From Trichocoleus desertorum ATA4-8-CV12 (lineage in GTDB: Bacteria; Cyanobacteriota; Cyanobacteriia; FACHB-46): a stretch of 50,282 nt of DNA. This document shows positions 1 to 8,003 of this stretch, in pieces (position 1 is the first letter of the stretch; each line of letters opens with the position of its first letter). The stretch is from the NCBI GenBank assembly GCA_019358975.1, contig JAHHIL010000044.1, positions 1 to 50,282 on the forward strand. The letters are read 5' to 3'. The notes under the pieces are model-generated. The model did no database searches, was not told the DNA's origin, and worked only from the letters and a program-made list of their open reading frames with translations. A program made the translations under genes and the position numbers.

Positions 1-1
1 C

Positions 2-739
2 CTGAGCGGTGCATATATTGATGAGCAGACACAAATCAATGCTAAATGGCGTTTAGCTTGGGAGATCGTCAACCAAGGAGCTAGTCAGGCCAACCTGAGC
101 GGTGTAGACCTGAGCGGTGCCAACCTGAGCGGTGCCAACCTGAGCGGTGCCAACCTGAGCGGTGTAGACCTGAGCGGTGCCAACCTGAGCGGTGCCAACC
201 TGAGCGGTGCCAACCTGAGCGGTGCCAACCTGAGCGGTGCCAACCTGAGCGGTGCATATATTGATGAGCAGACACAAATCAATGCTAAATGGCGTTTAGC
301 TTGGGAGATCGTTAACCAAGGAGCTAGTCAGGCCAACCTGAGCGGTGCAGACCTGAGCGGTGCCAACCTGAGCGGTGCCAACCTGAGCGGTGCAGACCTG
401 AGCGGTGCCAACCTGAGCGGTGCAGACCTGAGCGGTGCCAACCTGAGCAGTGCCCACCTGATCCTTGCCAACCTGAGCGGTGCCAACCTGAGCAGTGCCC
501 ACCTGATCCTTGCCAACCTGAGCGGTGCCAACCTGAGCAGTGCCCACCTGATCCTTGCCAACCTGAGCGGTGCCAACCTGAGGGGCGCAAAATTAGATAC
601 TGCTGAGGTTATCAATGCTTACTTCGGACAAGGTATTGGACTCTCTAATACGGAACGTCAAGCTCTATTAATGCGAGGGGCAAAGTTCGATGACGCTTCT
701 AGCGATCGTGAGTTTAGCCGCTCTCCTATCAATCGCTAA
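2..739 (+). CDS. Pentapeptide-repeat conflict protein, C-terminal part (joins 48834-50155)
   Basis: This is the 3' part of a gene whose start is at 48834. The window cuts it, and the frame is continuous across the 127-bp terminal overlap. The joined gene is 2061 nt (686 aa). This part holds two connectors (about 10-90 and 255-335, core [15 protein letters not shown]), each followed by runs of [10 protein letters not shown] five-residue repeats that should fold as a right-handed quadrilateral beta-helix. After the last coil comes a non-repetitive tail of about 50 residues ending at the TAA at 737. The connectors are almost identical at DNA level, which points to recent amplification or gene conversion. 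The number of coils may be under-counted by assembly. Family and frame are sure; the cellular role is inferred from the N-terminal half. Confidence 0.88.
   Translation: MSGAYIDEQTQINAKWRLAWEIVNQGASQANLSGVDLSGANLSGANLSGANLSGVDLSGANLSGANLSGANLSGANLSGANLSGAYIDEQTQINAKWRLAWEIVNQGASQANLSGADLSGANLSGANLSGADLSGANLSGADLSGANLSSAHLILANLSGANLSSAHLILANLSGANLSSAHLILANLSGANLRGAKLDTAEVINAYFGQGIGLSNTERQALLMRGAKFDDASSDREFSRSPINR
428..562 (+). repeat. Three exact 45-bp higher-order repeats in the pentapeptide array
   Basis: Copies at 428-472, 473-517 and 518-562 are identical. Each encodes three pentapeptides ([15 protein letters not shown]). This is a second level of repetition on top of the 15-bp unit and is a likely site of slippage or unequal exchange. 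Confidence 0.9.
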
Positions 740-791
740 ATAAATTTGAGCAACTATGCCACCTTAAGTAGTAGCGAATACTTTCTAAGGT

Positions 792-1247
792 TTAGGTTTT
801 GCTTTCCAGCATAGTGATGAGCCGCCGTAACTTACCTGCTTCCTTCCGACCTTTATAGCGGCACTTTGCTTCATCTACAATTTTTTCCATTAGGGCTGGA
901 TCAGTACTGGCCTGCGTCCAAGCAGCTTCTAGAAAGACCTCAACAGTAATTCGCTGATCCTTACAGTAGCGGGTTAATTCTTGATCTAAGGACTTCTCTA
1001 GAACAATTGCGGAGTGACGACGAGTTTCAGGCAGCTTCATTAATTCCGCCCTTAGCTGCTCCAAAGTATTACCCAGCACAGGCTCTCGATCATCCTCTGG
1101 AGTGTCAGAGCTTGAGGCGATCGCCTCCTCTAGTGCTTCTCCCGCATTGGGTATCTGTTGCGATTGAGCGATCAAAGCATCACTTCTGGGTGGAACGGCT
1201 GCTTTAGTACGATTTTTGCGAATTCGATCAAGAACGCTGTCTGACAT
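792..1247 (-). CDS. ParA-partner protein, probable ribbon-helix-helix DNA-binding protein
   Basis: This 151-aa protein is encoded 64 bp downstream of parA on the same strand, the usual place for the centromere-binding partner in a type Ib-like partition locus. Residues 1-75 are polar and probably disordered. The C-terminal half has the strand-helix-helix pattern of ribbon-helix-helix proteins (RHSAIVLEKSLDQELTRYC, then a second helix near VEVFLEAAWTQ), ending in a basic tail (KCRYKGRKEAGKLRRL). It has no canonical ParB box. The partner role is inferred from position and fold pattern; no family name is recognised. Confidence 0.65.
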   Translation of the reverse strand: MSDSVLDRIRKNRTKAAVPPRSDALIAQSQQIPNAGEALEEAIASSSDTPEDDREPVLGNTLEQLRAELMKLPETRRHSAIVLEKSLDQELTRYCKDQRITVEVFLEAAWTQASTDPALMEKIVDEAKCRYKGRKEAGKLRRLITMLESKT

Positions 1248-1270
1248 AAAATTCTAACCCAAACCTTAAA

Positions 1271-1310
1271 TCAAATTTAGTAAGTTTTAAAGATCTAAAT
1301 TTAGCTTTTT
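1271..1310. promoter_or_regulatory. AT-rich repeat between parA and its partner gene
   Basis: The stretch contains AATTTAGTAAG and TTTAGCTTTTT motifs. Both recur upstream of parA (around 2124-2159), including an identical TTAGCTTTTT at 1301-1310 and 2150-2159. Repeats on both sides of a parA gene are typical of centromere or operator sites. The site function is inferred. Confidence 0.4.
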
Positions 1311-1311
1311 G

Positions 1312-2082
1312 TTAAATAAGCCTTTTAGTATTTGATACAAGTAGCTCAAATGGGTATTCCAAGTCGGCGAATCCCATTGCACTCAACGTCGTACCTTTAT
1401 TGATTGCTTGCTTATAACGCTCCGACTCTCGAATAGAGGGTAGCATCAGTTCCTCACCAACCTCCTCACGCATCCCATCTACTGCTAAGCGGCTCTCTTG
1501 ACTTTGGTTATTACCAATCCAGCGATCGCGAAATGGAAGAACTCCCATCACCTTCGCCTGAGTTGCACCAATATCTTGCAAGTTGTAGAGCAAATCGAGG
1601 GTACGCACTAGAGAGCCATAACCTTTAACTGACGCTTCGGCGGGGATGATTAAGAAATCTGCGGCTCCCATAACTGATAAGCAAATTTGCGATCGCTGAG
1701 GTGGCGCATCAATGATGCAAACCTTAAAAACATCAGCAACAGCCTCCAAGCGACGTTTGAGCAGAGTTGCTCCAACCCCACTATTAGACAGATAGTCTTG
1801 TACGTTATCCAGTTGATCATCAGACGGAATCAAAAATAAGTTGTCATTGACCTCAACTGGGTAGATACAGTCCTCAGCAGTAACAGACTTTTTAATAAAC
1901 TCCAGCAGAGTTGGTTGATTCGGCTGAAGCTCAAATCCTAAATATGTTGTGAGATTGTGCTGGGGATCAGCATCCACCATCAAGGTAGCAAAACCCTGTT
2001 GAGACAAAAGCCGCCCCAGCATTAGAGCAGCAGTTGTTTTACCCTGCCCACCTGAAAGAGAAGTGATTGCAAGAGTCAGCAT
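1312..2082 (-). CDS. parA: ParA/Soj-family plasmid partition ATPase
   Basis: This 256-aa deviant Walker-type ATPase segregates plasmid copies using ATP and a DNA-binding partner. The P-loop is near the N-terminus (residues 9-17, SGGQGKTTA). It lacks the usual KGG signature lysine and has SGG instead, so the signature Lys is absent or displaced. Walker A' (LMVDADPQHNLTTYLG) and Walker B (VCIIDAPPQ) are present. There is no N-terminal HTH, so this is a small ParA that depends on its partner, here probably 792-1247. It starts with ATG just downstream of an AT-rich region with a perfect inverted repeat. It is one of three ParA proteins on the circle. Confidence 0.92.
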   Translation of the reverse strand: MLTLAITSLSGGQGKTTAALMLGRLLSQQGFATLMVDADPQHNLTTYLGFELQPNQPTLLEFIKKSVTAEDCIYPVEVNDNLFLIPSDDQLDNVQDYLSNSGVGATLLKRRLEAVADVFKVCIIDAPPQRSQICLSVMGAADFLIIPAEASVKGYGSLVRTLDLLYNLQDIGATQAKVMGVLPFRDRWIGNNQSQESRLAVDGMREEVGEELMLPSIRESERYKQAINKGTTLSAMGFADLEYPFELLVSNTKRLI

Positions 2083-2137
2083 AACCGTGTTGATGAGTTA
2101 TCTTAGTTAAATATAAAAACTTAAATTAGTAAAGTAT

Positions 2138-2159
2138 AAAAAGCTAATTTTAGCTTTTT
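2138..2159. promoter_or_regulatory. Perfect inverted repeat upstream of parA (operator or centromere candidate)
   Basis: AAAAAGCTAA, 2-bp spacer, TTAGCTTTTT: 10-bp perfect arms about 56 bp upstream of the parA start. One arm recurs at 1301-1310. It lies in an AT-rich stretch (2100-2210) between parA and the Uma2 gene. The role as binding site for the partner protein is inferred. Confidence 0.5.
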
Positions 2160-2303
2160 ACTGAGTTTGCAATAGCTAAAATGCTAACTTCAAGTTGCAC
2201 GATTAAATTCTATTGGCCTGATATTTCTTAGTTAGTATCAGACAAGCGGTCCATCAATTAACTTCAGAGCAAGTTGAAATTCCAGAGCAAAGCGGAGGAA
2301 GCC

Positions 2304-2945
2304 ATGACCATCGCAGCACTAACCTTAGGAGAACAACGCATCGTTCTGCACAACGTTAGCTGGCATTTATTTGAGCTGATGTTGGATGAGCTTAGCGAAA
2401 CCAGTAATGCTCGATTAGCTTATGACCAAGGAACTCTGGAAATCATGTCCCCTTTGTTTCCTCATGAACATACCAAACGCCTAATTGAGAAGCTGATCGA
2501 TGTCCTTGTAGAGGAGCTGAACTTACCAATTCGGAGCGCAGGCGCATTGACGTGTAAACGGGAGGACTTATTGAAGGGCATCGAACCAGACTCCTGCTTC
2601 TATATCCAAAACGAACCCAAGGTGAGAGCGCTAGAAACGATTGACCTCGATCGCGATCCTGCCCCCGACTTAGTGCTGGAAGTAGACTTTAGCAGTTCAT
2701 CTCTCAACAAAGAGCCGATCTATGTTGCTTTAGGAGTGCCTGAAATCTGGCGCTATTCCAATGGTGAGTTAACTATCAAACAGCTACGGCAGGGACAATA
2801 TACTCAACTTGGATACAGCCCTACCTTCTCAAACTTGCCGTTGACCATCATTCCCCGCTTTCTTAACCAAAGTCCTGAGATCGGAGAAGTAGGCGTGATT
2901 CGAGCTTTTCGAGCCTGGATTAGAGAACAAAGCAGATCTTTATAA
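2304..2945 (+). CDS. Uma2-family (DUF820) PD-(D/E)XK nuclease-fold protein
   Basis: This protein of about 213 aa has the cyanobacterial Uma2 pattern. An N-terminal recognition segment ends in DQGTLEIMSP, followed by a helix with HEHTKRLIEKLIDVL. The nuclease core is EPDSCFYIQ then APDLVLEVDFSSSS, and then the GVPEIWRY strand. Start chosen at ATG 2304 because GGAGG lies 7 nt upstream; a start at 2274 would add 10 residues without a ribosome site. Uma2 proteins are very numerous in cyanobacteria, where most have no known target. No antitoxin or partner is next to it. Confidence 0.88.
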   Translation: MTIAALTLGEQRIVLHNVSWHLFELMLDELSETSNARLAYDQGTLEIMSPLFPHEHTKRLIEKLIDVLVEELNLPIRSAGALTCKREDLLKGIEPDSCFYIQNEPKVRALETIDLDRDPAPDLVLEVDFSSSSLNKEPIYVALGVPEIWRYSNGELTIKQLRQGQYTQLGYSPTFSNLPLTIIPRFLNQSPEIGEVGVIRAFRAWIREQSRSL

Positions 2946-2977
2946 TCAACTATTTTTTCAAATCGCAGTACTGGTGA

Positions 2978-3874
2978 TCAACCTAGACTCAAAAGTAGAG
3001 TGCCGACGACAATGAGAGCAATTGCCCCACCTTTTTGCAACAAACTTGCTCGACTAAGGTCTTCCTTAAATAGGTTTGGAAATTTAAGAGATAACAGGGC
3101 AGAAAAAAGTAAGACAAAAACTGCTTGAATCCCAGCAGAGGCAGTAACTAAGGAAACAGATTTTAATTTTATTGCATAGTTTAAGAACGCTAATCCAATA
3201 AGATCTAGCAAGCCATTTAGTAATATTAAACTTTTGATGCGTTTACTTACTGAAGCCAAAGCACTTATTAATTCAAGTCTATTTTTAGGAATCAGTAGAG
3301 CTGAGAAGGCAGTTAGAGCAGCTCCAAAACGGACTAAGGTAAATCCATCGTAGTAGGAAAGATGAAGATAGACAAATTTAATTAAAACATTGTAAATTCC
3401 AGCAATTAAGCTAGAAAGAAACATCAAATAGAATGCGGAACTAAGTTTGAACGTATCCTCGATCCGTTTAATAGATACTCCAAACCCTCCAACTACTAGG
3501 AGAATAAAGGCTATAGCCTGATAACCATTTAGATTCTCATCAATCAGGTTGCCTGAAAAGAGTAGTGTGAAGATGGGAGTGAATCGCCATAGGGGGATAA
3601 CTCTAGAAGGTTCTTCAAGAGACAGAGCTTTGAAGTAAAGAACTAAAACTGCAACATAAAGGCTTCCTGCTAAAAAAGCAATGAAGAGAAGCGAGAAACT
3701 TGGAATTATCAAGCCTTTGAAAGGTATTAGAAATGTTGGGACTACGTTTGAAGCTCCAATTACTACTGTATAGACAATAACGTTCGAGATGTAGCTGCTA
3801 ATTAAAACTTTACTGAGCAAGTTCGAAAATGCCCAGACCAAGTAAGCTGTAATTGCAAAGGGAAGCCATGTCAT
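2978..3874 (-). CDS. EamA/DMT-superfamily membrane transporter
   Basis: A protein of about 298 aa with roughly ten hydrophobic segments in two repeated halves, as in 10-TM EamA permeases of the drug/metabolite transporter superfamily. The first segment begins right after the chosen start (MTWLPFAITAYLVWAFSN). The loop with LSLEEPSRVIPLWRFTPIFT matches the conserved region of the first EamA repeat. An upstream GTG at 3952 would add 26 polar residues; I prefer the ATG at 3874 because the first membrane helix then sits at the N-terminus, though neither has a good ribosome site. The substrate cannot be predicted. Codon use is AT-rich. It is the only obvious transport gene on the circle. Confidence 0.8.
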   Translation of the reverse strand: MTWLPFAITAYLVWAFSNLLSKVLISSYISNVIVYTVVIGASNVVPTFLIPFKGLIIPSFSLLFIAFLAGSLYVAVLVLYFKALSLEEPSRVIPLWRFTPIFTLLFSGNLIDENLNGYQAIAFILLVVGGFGVSIKRIEDTFKLSSAFYLMFLSSLIAGIYNVLIKFVYLHLSYYDGFTLVRFGAALTAFSALLIPKNRLELISALASVSKRIKSLILLNGLLDLIGLAFLNYAIKLKSVSLVTASAGIQAVFVLLFSALLSLKFPNLFKEDLSRASLLQKGGAIALIVVGTLLLSLG

Positions 3875-4286
3875 ATTAGTTATTAGCCTTGAGCCTGTTG
3901 TTTGGAACCATTTATACCCAAATAGCTCTGAACTACGCTTTACTCCTTTCACCGTAAAGGTGCAGTAGTTTAATCCCGTTACTATATAAAAATCAAACCA
4001 AAAACAAGCTAGAGCCTGTTAAAAGCTATAGATGTCAAATTTTCAGAAAATACATCAAAAGCTATTAGATGAGAGTAGGAATCCTTGCTTATAAAGGAAC
4101 CTGGCAAATGACAAGCTCAGAAAATTTAAGTCCCCGTGGAGAACAAGATGCATATAAATACACTTAAATAAACCTCGGATTTTAGTTTCTTTTTATACAG
4201 AAATATTTTACTGCCTGTTGTCATAGCCTTTTAGGCCTGAATTGCCTCAAATTTGTCTAAGCAGCACTCTGTATAGCTTCTAAATT

Positions 4287-4325
4287 GTATAAGGATGCGT
4301 AATGGTACCTTATACATCCTTATAC
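4287..4325. repeat. 11-bp inverted repeat with a third half-site (GTATAAGGATG / CATCCTTATAC)
   Basis: Perfect 11-bp arms at 4287-4297 and 4315-4325 are separated by 17 bp. The shorter core CCTTATAC occurs again at 4308-4315 inside the spacer, giving three copies of one 8-mer (one inverted) within 39 bp. The cluster lies about 145 bp upstream of the recombinase gene. It could be an accessory recombinase site or an operator. Confidence 0.55.
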
Positions 4326-4442
4326 GAACAAAAAAACTGAACCCCTTATGCACAGAGCAATATAGGGATTTAAGCCTTTAAGTTGAGAGATATTTAAAAC
4401 TTAGTATGACCCTGATTCCTACATTTTAGTACATGTGGTACA

Positions 4443-4466
4443 CTTATAGTATTTTTGTACTATAAG
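4443..4466. promoter_or_regulatory. Perfect inverted repeat at the recombinase start (core-site or operator candidate)
   Basis: CTTATAGTA, 6-bp spacer, TACTATAAG: 9-bp perfect arms, ending 4 bp before the ATG at 4471. Arms of this size with a 6-bp spacer resemble tyrosine-recombinase core sites. The centre (AGTATTTTTGTACT) is nearly repeated at 37991-38004 upstream of the second large recombinase. Confidence 0.55.
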
Positions 4467-4470
4467 CACT

Positions 4471-6834
4471 ATGAACACCGTAAAAGAAGTTACAAGCATC
4501 ACAAGTGCCTATGAACGTTACGCACAAGCTTTTCCCACAAGAATTAAAGGGTTCAAGTCAGCGCTCGTTCGGTATCTTCTGCCTTATCCAAGATTTGAAC
4601 TCGACTTTCAAGTCATTCCAGAGCAACGTTTAAGTCGGCAACAAGTTAATCAAGTTTTAGAGCAGGCTCGTAAGCTTAATATTGAAACTCTTAGCGATAT
4701 TAATCGAGTTCTAAGCTGGCAGGAAAAAATATTTGTTTCTCTTAACTCAAATCCCAATATTCGTACTGTCTACAAGTGCCATCTCAAACATTTTTTGCTT
4801 TGGTGCCAGGAAGAGGGATTAATGAAGCCCCAACGCAGCGAAGAATGGACGATTCCTATTAGCTATTCAGGTCCAAGCCGACGGCATAACCGAGGTAATA
4901 AAGGAGATTATCCAATTACAAATCGCCACTCATTAATTTCCTACGGAGCGAAGCTTGAGCAATTCTGTGAATCTGTACAGAAGCAGTTTAGAGAATTTGA
5001 CTCTTTCTGGACAGACCCTCACTATAGTAGCCGTCGCCCTATTTCAAGCATAGTGGAAGAATCGACTTATAAACTTTGTTTTCGGTATGTGTTGCAACTC
5101 CTAGGTTGGTTGACTCTTGACAAAATAGGCTACTACCACAACAGCTATGAGCATGCCCATAACATGCGAGAAAGAAATCCACGATATGAATCTGATTGGT
5201 TGCTGGTAGAGCCCCACCCCCCTCTTTGGATTGAGGAACTAAATCAGAAATATCCACCAAGAGCGATCGATCAAATAAAGTTTGAAGACTTAATTCCAGT
5301 AGTTGATATTCGTTCTAGCAAACTGGATGAATGGTTGGCTAAAAATAACACTTCCAAACAGAATTACTCCGAGTCCCAAAGCCAGCAACTATTAGACGAA
5401 ATTCAGTCTGAGCTGGCTGCAAAAAATGTATCGCTTAGTTTTCAGTTAATAGCAAGACTGGGACAAGCATTAGCACAAACTGAGGGGACTAATGCAATTA
5501 AGGCATTGAGAAATATGATACAAAGAGAGGAAGCAAAGGAACGAATAAAATTAGAAGCTCAGGATGCTGCTCAATCAGTTCGTGGCTTTCTCAACGACTA
5601 TGTTAAGTGGCTTAAATTTCAGCATAATCCTTTAAGTAGAATTGATGGTTATCGGATTAGTTCAAAGTATATTTTGGAGTTTTATCATGCTGAGCTAAAC
5701 TTAGCAAAATTTCTCTATCGAGATATTACCGATCCAGTTATGTATCCGGATTACAAAGATATTCCTGTGATCATGGAATTGCGTAGAATGCGAAGTCAGG
5801 AGGAAAATTCTCCTAGCAAGGCCAACGAGATTAATCCCATCAAACGCAATCCATCTTGGCAAGAGCTAGGGCAACTGCTCAAAAAACTACTACACTTATG
5901 TTCCCCACGACATCAACCTTGCGAGACTTGGAATGTTAATTTAGGCAGGCTGAGAACTCAACGAGGAGTGGCAAAAGATTTTCAACGTTATCTAATTGTT
6001 ATGTTCTTTCGCATTATTGCTCCTGACCGTCAGCATGTAGTTCGGGAGTTGAAGGTACACGATACTCTAAGGCTTTACTATCTCGATTGGGAAACCAATA
6101 GTTATGAGGAAGCTCCTTGGGACTCCAAGTTAAAGCGTTATAAGGTTTACTTCAACATTTACACGAAACTCTATTACTTAGACCCTGCTGATGCAAGGGA
6201 TGACAAAGGAAATGCTCCTTCTCACCCCCAGGGAAAAGCTTTCGAATGGGTGGTTGATTTAGATGAGACACAAACCAAAACTGATCGAGAAAGTACCTAC
6301 AGAGTTCCTAAAATCTACAATCCAGAATTACAAGCATGGCTTTATGGACGTGAGGATTATTCACCTACATGGCATAATTGGCCCACACAGGCTGGAAGTA
6401 AACAAAGAAGTCGTTACCGCGAAGAACAGTTCAATTGGTGCGGTTATGTGATTCCAGAGACAAAGCAACTATCTGGCTTCCGGGATATATTTCAGCCACA
6501 GCACGATAATGTTTTCACACAATTAAATGGTAATTCATTCAAGGTAGCTTCCTTGAGAGACTTATATGAGAATCTCATTTGGAATCATTTAGGTATTAGA
6601 GCTAATCCGCATGGCGTAAGAAGCTCCGCAACTAGTTATTTTGAACGTCAAGGCATGACGCACTCAGAGAGCAAGTCTTTGGCTACTCTAAAAAACCACA
6701 GTGTTGAAATGCAAAATAGCTCAGCATATAACAAGTTGAAGGCTTTAGAAAAAACTGCACAAGCTTCCAGAATGATTACAGAAGACTTTCTAAAGGAGCA
6801 TAATTTGAACTCAGACGAATACGGACTTGCCTAG
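4471..6834 (+). CDS. Large tyrosine recombinase (787 aa)
   Basis: A site-specific recombinase of the phage-integrase superfamily, recognised from its C-terminal catalytic boxes. The first Arg lies in FFRIIAPDRQ (R520 or R514). The HxxR box is NPHGVRSS (H714, R717), followed by NHS (H743) and the nucleophile candidate Tyr753 in SSAYNK. The first roughly 450 residues are predicted arm- and core-binding regions and are unusually long compared with 300-400 aa integrases. Such long integrases occur on cyanobacterial plasmids and islands. The ATG follows an inverted repeat by 4 bp and has no ribosome site, so translation may be nearly leaderless. A shorter counterpart is at 36020-37948. Likely roles are dimer resolution or integration; targets are unknown. 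Confidence 0.82.
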   Translation: MNTVKEVTSITSAYERYAQAFPTRIKGFKSALVRYLLPYPRFELDFQVIPEQRLSRQQVNQVLEQARKLNIETLSDINRVLSWQEKIFVSLNSNPNIRTVYKCHLKHFLLWCQEEGLMKPQRSEEWTIPISYSGPSRRHNRGNKGDYPITNRHSLISYGAKLEQFCESVQKQFREFDSFWTDPHYSSRRPISSIVEESTYKLCFRYVLQLLGWLTLDKIGYYHNSYEHAHNMRERNPRYESDWLLVEPHPPLWIEELNQKYPPRAIDQIKFEDLIPVVDIRSSKLDEWLAKNNTSKQNYSESQSQQLLDEIQSELAAKNVSLSFQLIARLGQALAQTEGTNAIKALRNMIQREEAKERIKLEAQDAAQSVRGFLNDYVKWLKFQHNPLSRIDGYRISSKYILEFYHAELNLAKFLYRDITDPVMYPDYKDIPVIMELRRMRSQEENSPSKANEINPIKRNPSWQELGQLLKKLLHLCSPRHQPCETWNVNLGRLRTQRGVAKDFQRYLIVMFFRIIAPDRQHVVRELKVHDTLRLYYLDWETNSYEEAPWDSKLKRYKVYFNIYTKLYYLDPADARDDKGNAPSHPQGKAFEWVVDLDETQTKTDRESTYRVPKIYNPELQAWLYGREDYSPTWHNWPTQAGSKQRSRYREEQFNWCGYVIPETKQLSGFRDIFQPQHDNVFTQLNGNSFKVASLRDLYENLIWNHLGIRANPHGVRSSATSYFERQGMTHSESKSLATLKNHSVEMQNSSAYNKLKALEKTAQASRMITEDFLKEHNLNSDEYGLA

Positions 6835-6993
6835 CTTAACAAATAGCTAATGATGTTCTAGGCATGGCAATTATTTTACAGAAATAGCATTCCTAAGCTA
6901 AGTAATTCCTACGTCTAGAACATGAGCCAAATGGTTTAGCCTATCGATATTGAAATAGAGAGCAGATAGGCTCTGCTCTTCATTCATAACTAC

Positions 6994-7011
6994 TTAGAGC
7001 GATCGCTCTAA
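6994..7011. other. 18-bp perfect palindrome at the IS5 insertion point
   Basis: TTAGAGCGATCGCTCTAA is a perfect palindrome containing a HIP1-like core. The IS5 element abuts its right edge, and the last three bases (TAA) are the duplicated target. A weak hairpin (AGAGCAG/CTGCTCT, 6959-6979) lies just upstream and may serve as terminator for the recombinase gene. Confidence 0.6.
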
Positions 7012-7921
7012 GAGGACGTTTGAGAAGTTGAGTGGAGAGTAAAAAAGCTCTCAGGACATACGCTGTAGATACTGAATCACAGCACCGTTGAGAGCCATGA
7101 GTAAAGCATACGCCAGCAACCTGACTCCAGAGCAGTTTGACCTACTTGAGCCGTTGATTCCTCCTGCAAAACCGGGTGGTCGTCCCCGCTCTGTGGACAT
7201 CTGGGCAGTTCTCAATGCAATCTTTTACGTGCTGTGTGAAGGATGTCGTTGGCGCTCGTTGCCGGGTGACTTCCCCAACTGGCAAACGGTCTACACCTAT
7301 TTTCGCAACTGGCGCATCGATGGAACTTGGGTGAAAATGCATGACCATCTGCACCAGTGGGTGCGAGCGGATCAGGAGCGAGCGGCGAGTCCATCGGAAG
7401 CCATCCTCGACTCTCAAAGCGTCAAAACTGCGGCCAGGGTGAGCAAGCAGGTGGGATTTGATGCCGCTAAAGTGATCAAGGGTCGCAAACGATTCTTGAC
7501 GGTCGATACCCTGGGATTGGTGTTGCGTGTCTTTGTGAGTGCTGCGAGTGTGAGGGAGCGCGAAGGCGCTAAACAAGTACTCAAGCGCGTCAAACGCATG
7601 GGTAAAGCGGTGGCGCGCCTGCACACCCTTTGGGTCGATGGTGGCTATGATGGCAATTCGTTCATGGTTTGGGTGATGGACGTTTGTCGGTGGATTGTGC
7701 AGGTCGTACTCAGACCGGAGCAAACCAAAGGCTTCGTGTTACTCAAAAAGCGCTGGGTAGTCGAGCGGACTTTTGGTTGGCTAATGGAGGCACGCCGCTT
7801 AGTGCGAGACTATGAGTTGCTGCCTGCCACATCCGAGACGTGGATCTACCTTGCTATGCTTCGCATTATGGTGAGGCGGTTGGCATAAAAGTCTGCACCT
7901 TACTCCTTTTCAAACATCCTC
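7012..7921 (+). mobile_element. IS5-family insertion sequence, complete (910 bp)
   Basis: The element is bounded by imperfect terminal inverted repeats. The left end reads GAGGACGTTTGAGAAG; the right end, read inward, is GAGGATGTTTGAAAAG. It is flanked by a 3-bp target duplication TAA (7009-7011 and 7922-7924), as in the IS1031-type subgroup. It carries one intact transposase gene and appears to be a recent, potentially active insertion. Confidence 0.85.
7097..7888 (+). CDS. IS5-family DDE transposase
   Basis: An intact single-frame transposase of about 263 aa. An N-terminal DUF4096-type region (LTPEQFDLLEPLIPP, GCRWRSLPGDFPNWQTVY) is followed by a DDE catalytic domain: first Asp in ILDSQSVK, second in WVDGGYDG, Glu in VVERTFGWL. 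Length and motif spacing are normal for the group. ATG 7097 chosen; an upstream TTG at 7088 would add three residues. Its GC-richer codon use differs from the neighbouring recombinase gene. Confidence 0.93.
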   Translation: MSKAYASNLTPEQFDLLEPLIPPAKPGGRPRSVDIWAVLNAIFYVLCEGCRWRSLPGDFPNWQTVYTYFRNWRIDGTWVKMHDHLHQWVRADQERAASPSEAILDSQSVKTAARVSKQVGFDAAKVIKGRKRFLTVDTLGLVLRVFVSAASVREREGAKQVLKRVKRMGKAVARLHTLWVDGGYDGNSFMVWVMDVCRWIVQVVLRPEQTKGFVLLKKRWVVERTFGWLMEARRLVRDYELLPATSETWIYLAMLRIMVRRLA

Positions 7922-7990
7922 TAAGTAGCAACCCGCAGGGCAATGCAACCGCCCACCCCTACCTTGGCTAGATCAGCGAACGCAAATGTA
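7921..7990 (-). pseudogene. C-terminal relic of a second copy of the small membrane-protein gene at 10322
   Basis: Read on the minus strand, this stretch encodes TFAFADLAKVGVGGCIALRV then a stop. It closely matches ATFADLAKVGVGGYIGL, the C-terminus of the 74-aa protein encoded at 10322-10546. No start or membrane segment remains. The stop codon already existed before the IS5 insertion: the TAG is also formed when the element is removed. Thus similar fragments flank the second partition operon on both sides. Confidence 0.6.
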
Positions 7991-8003
7991 TGTCTACACT
8001 TAC

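Larger units (their letters stand above)
3953..4470. other. Intergenic region with inverted repeats, upstream of the large recombinase
   Basis: About 500 bp of AT-rich DNA between divergent genes. No credible ORF was seen. It holds the GTATAAGG repeat cluster (4287-4325), a GTAC-centred imperfect repeat near 4431-4443 and a perfect inverted repeat (4443-4466). It probably contains the promoters of both neighbours and possibly a recombinase target. Confidence 0.6.

Noticed and set aside
100-560. Possible CRISPR-like array
   Set aside because: The units are contiguous 15-bp coding repeats without unique spacers.
53-615. Reverse-strand ORFs made of TAQVG, HRSGW or APLRL repeats (also at 49538-50227)
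   Set aside because: They are antisense shadows of the 15-bp pentapeptide repeat, open only because the repeat lacks stops in those frames. The plus strand gives a proper pentapeptide protein.
7142-7723. 193-aa reverse ORF inside the IS5 transposase
   Set aside because: Antisense to a complete DDE transposase with all motifs in the other frame.
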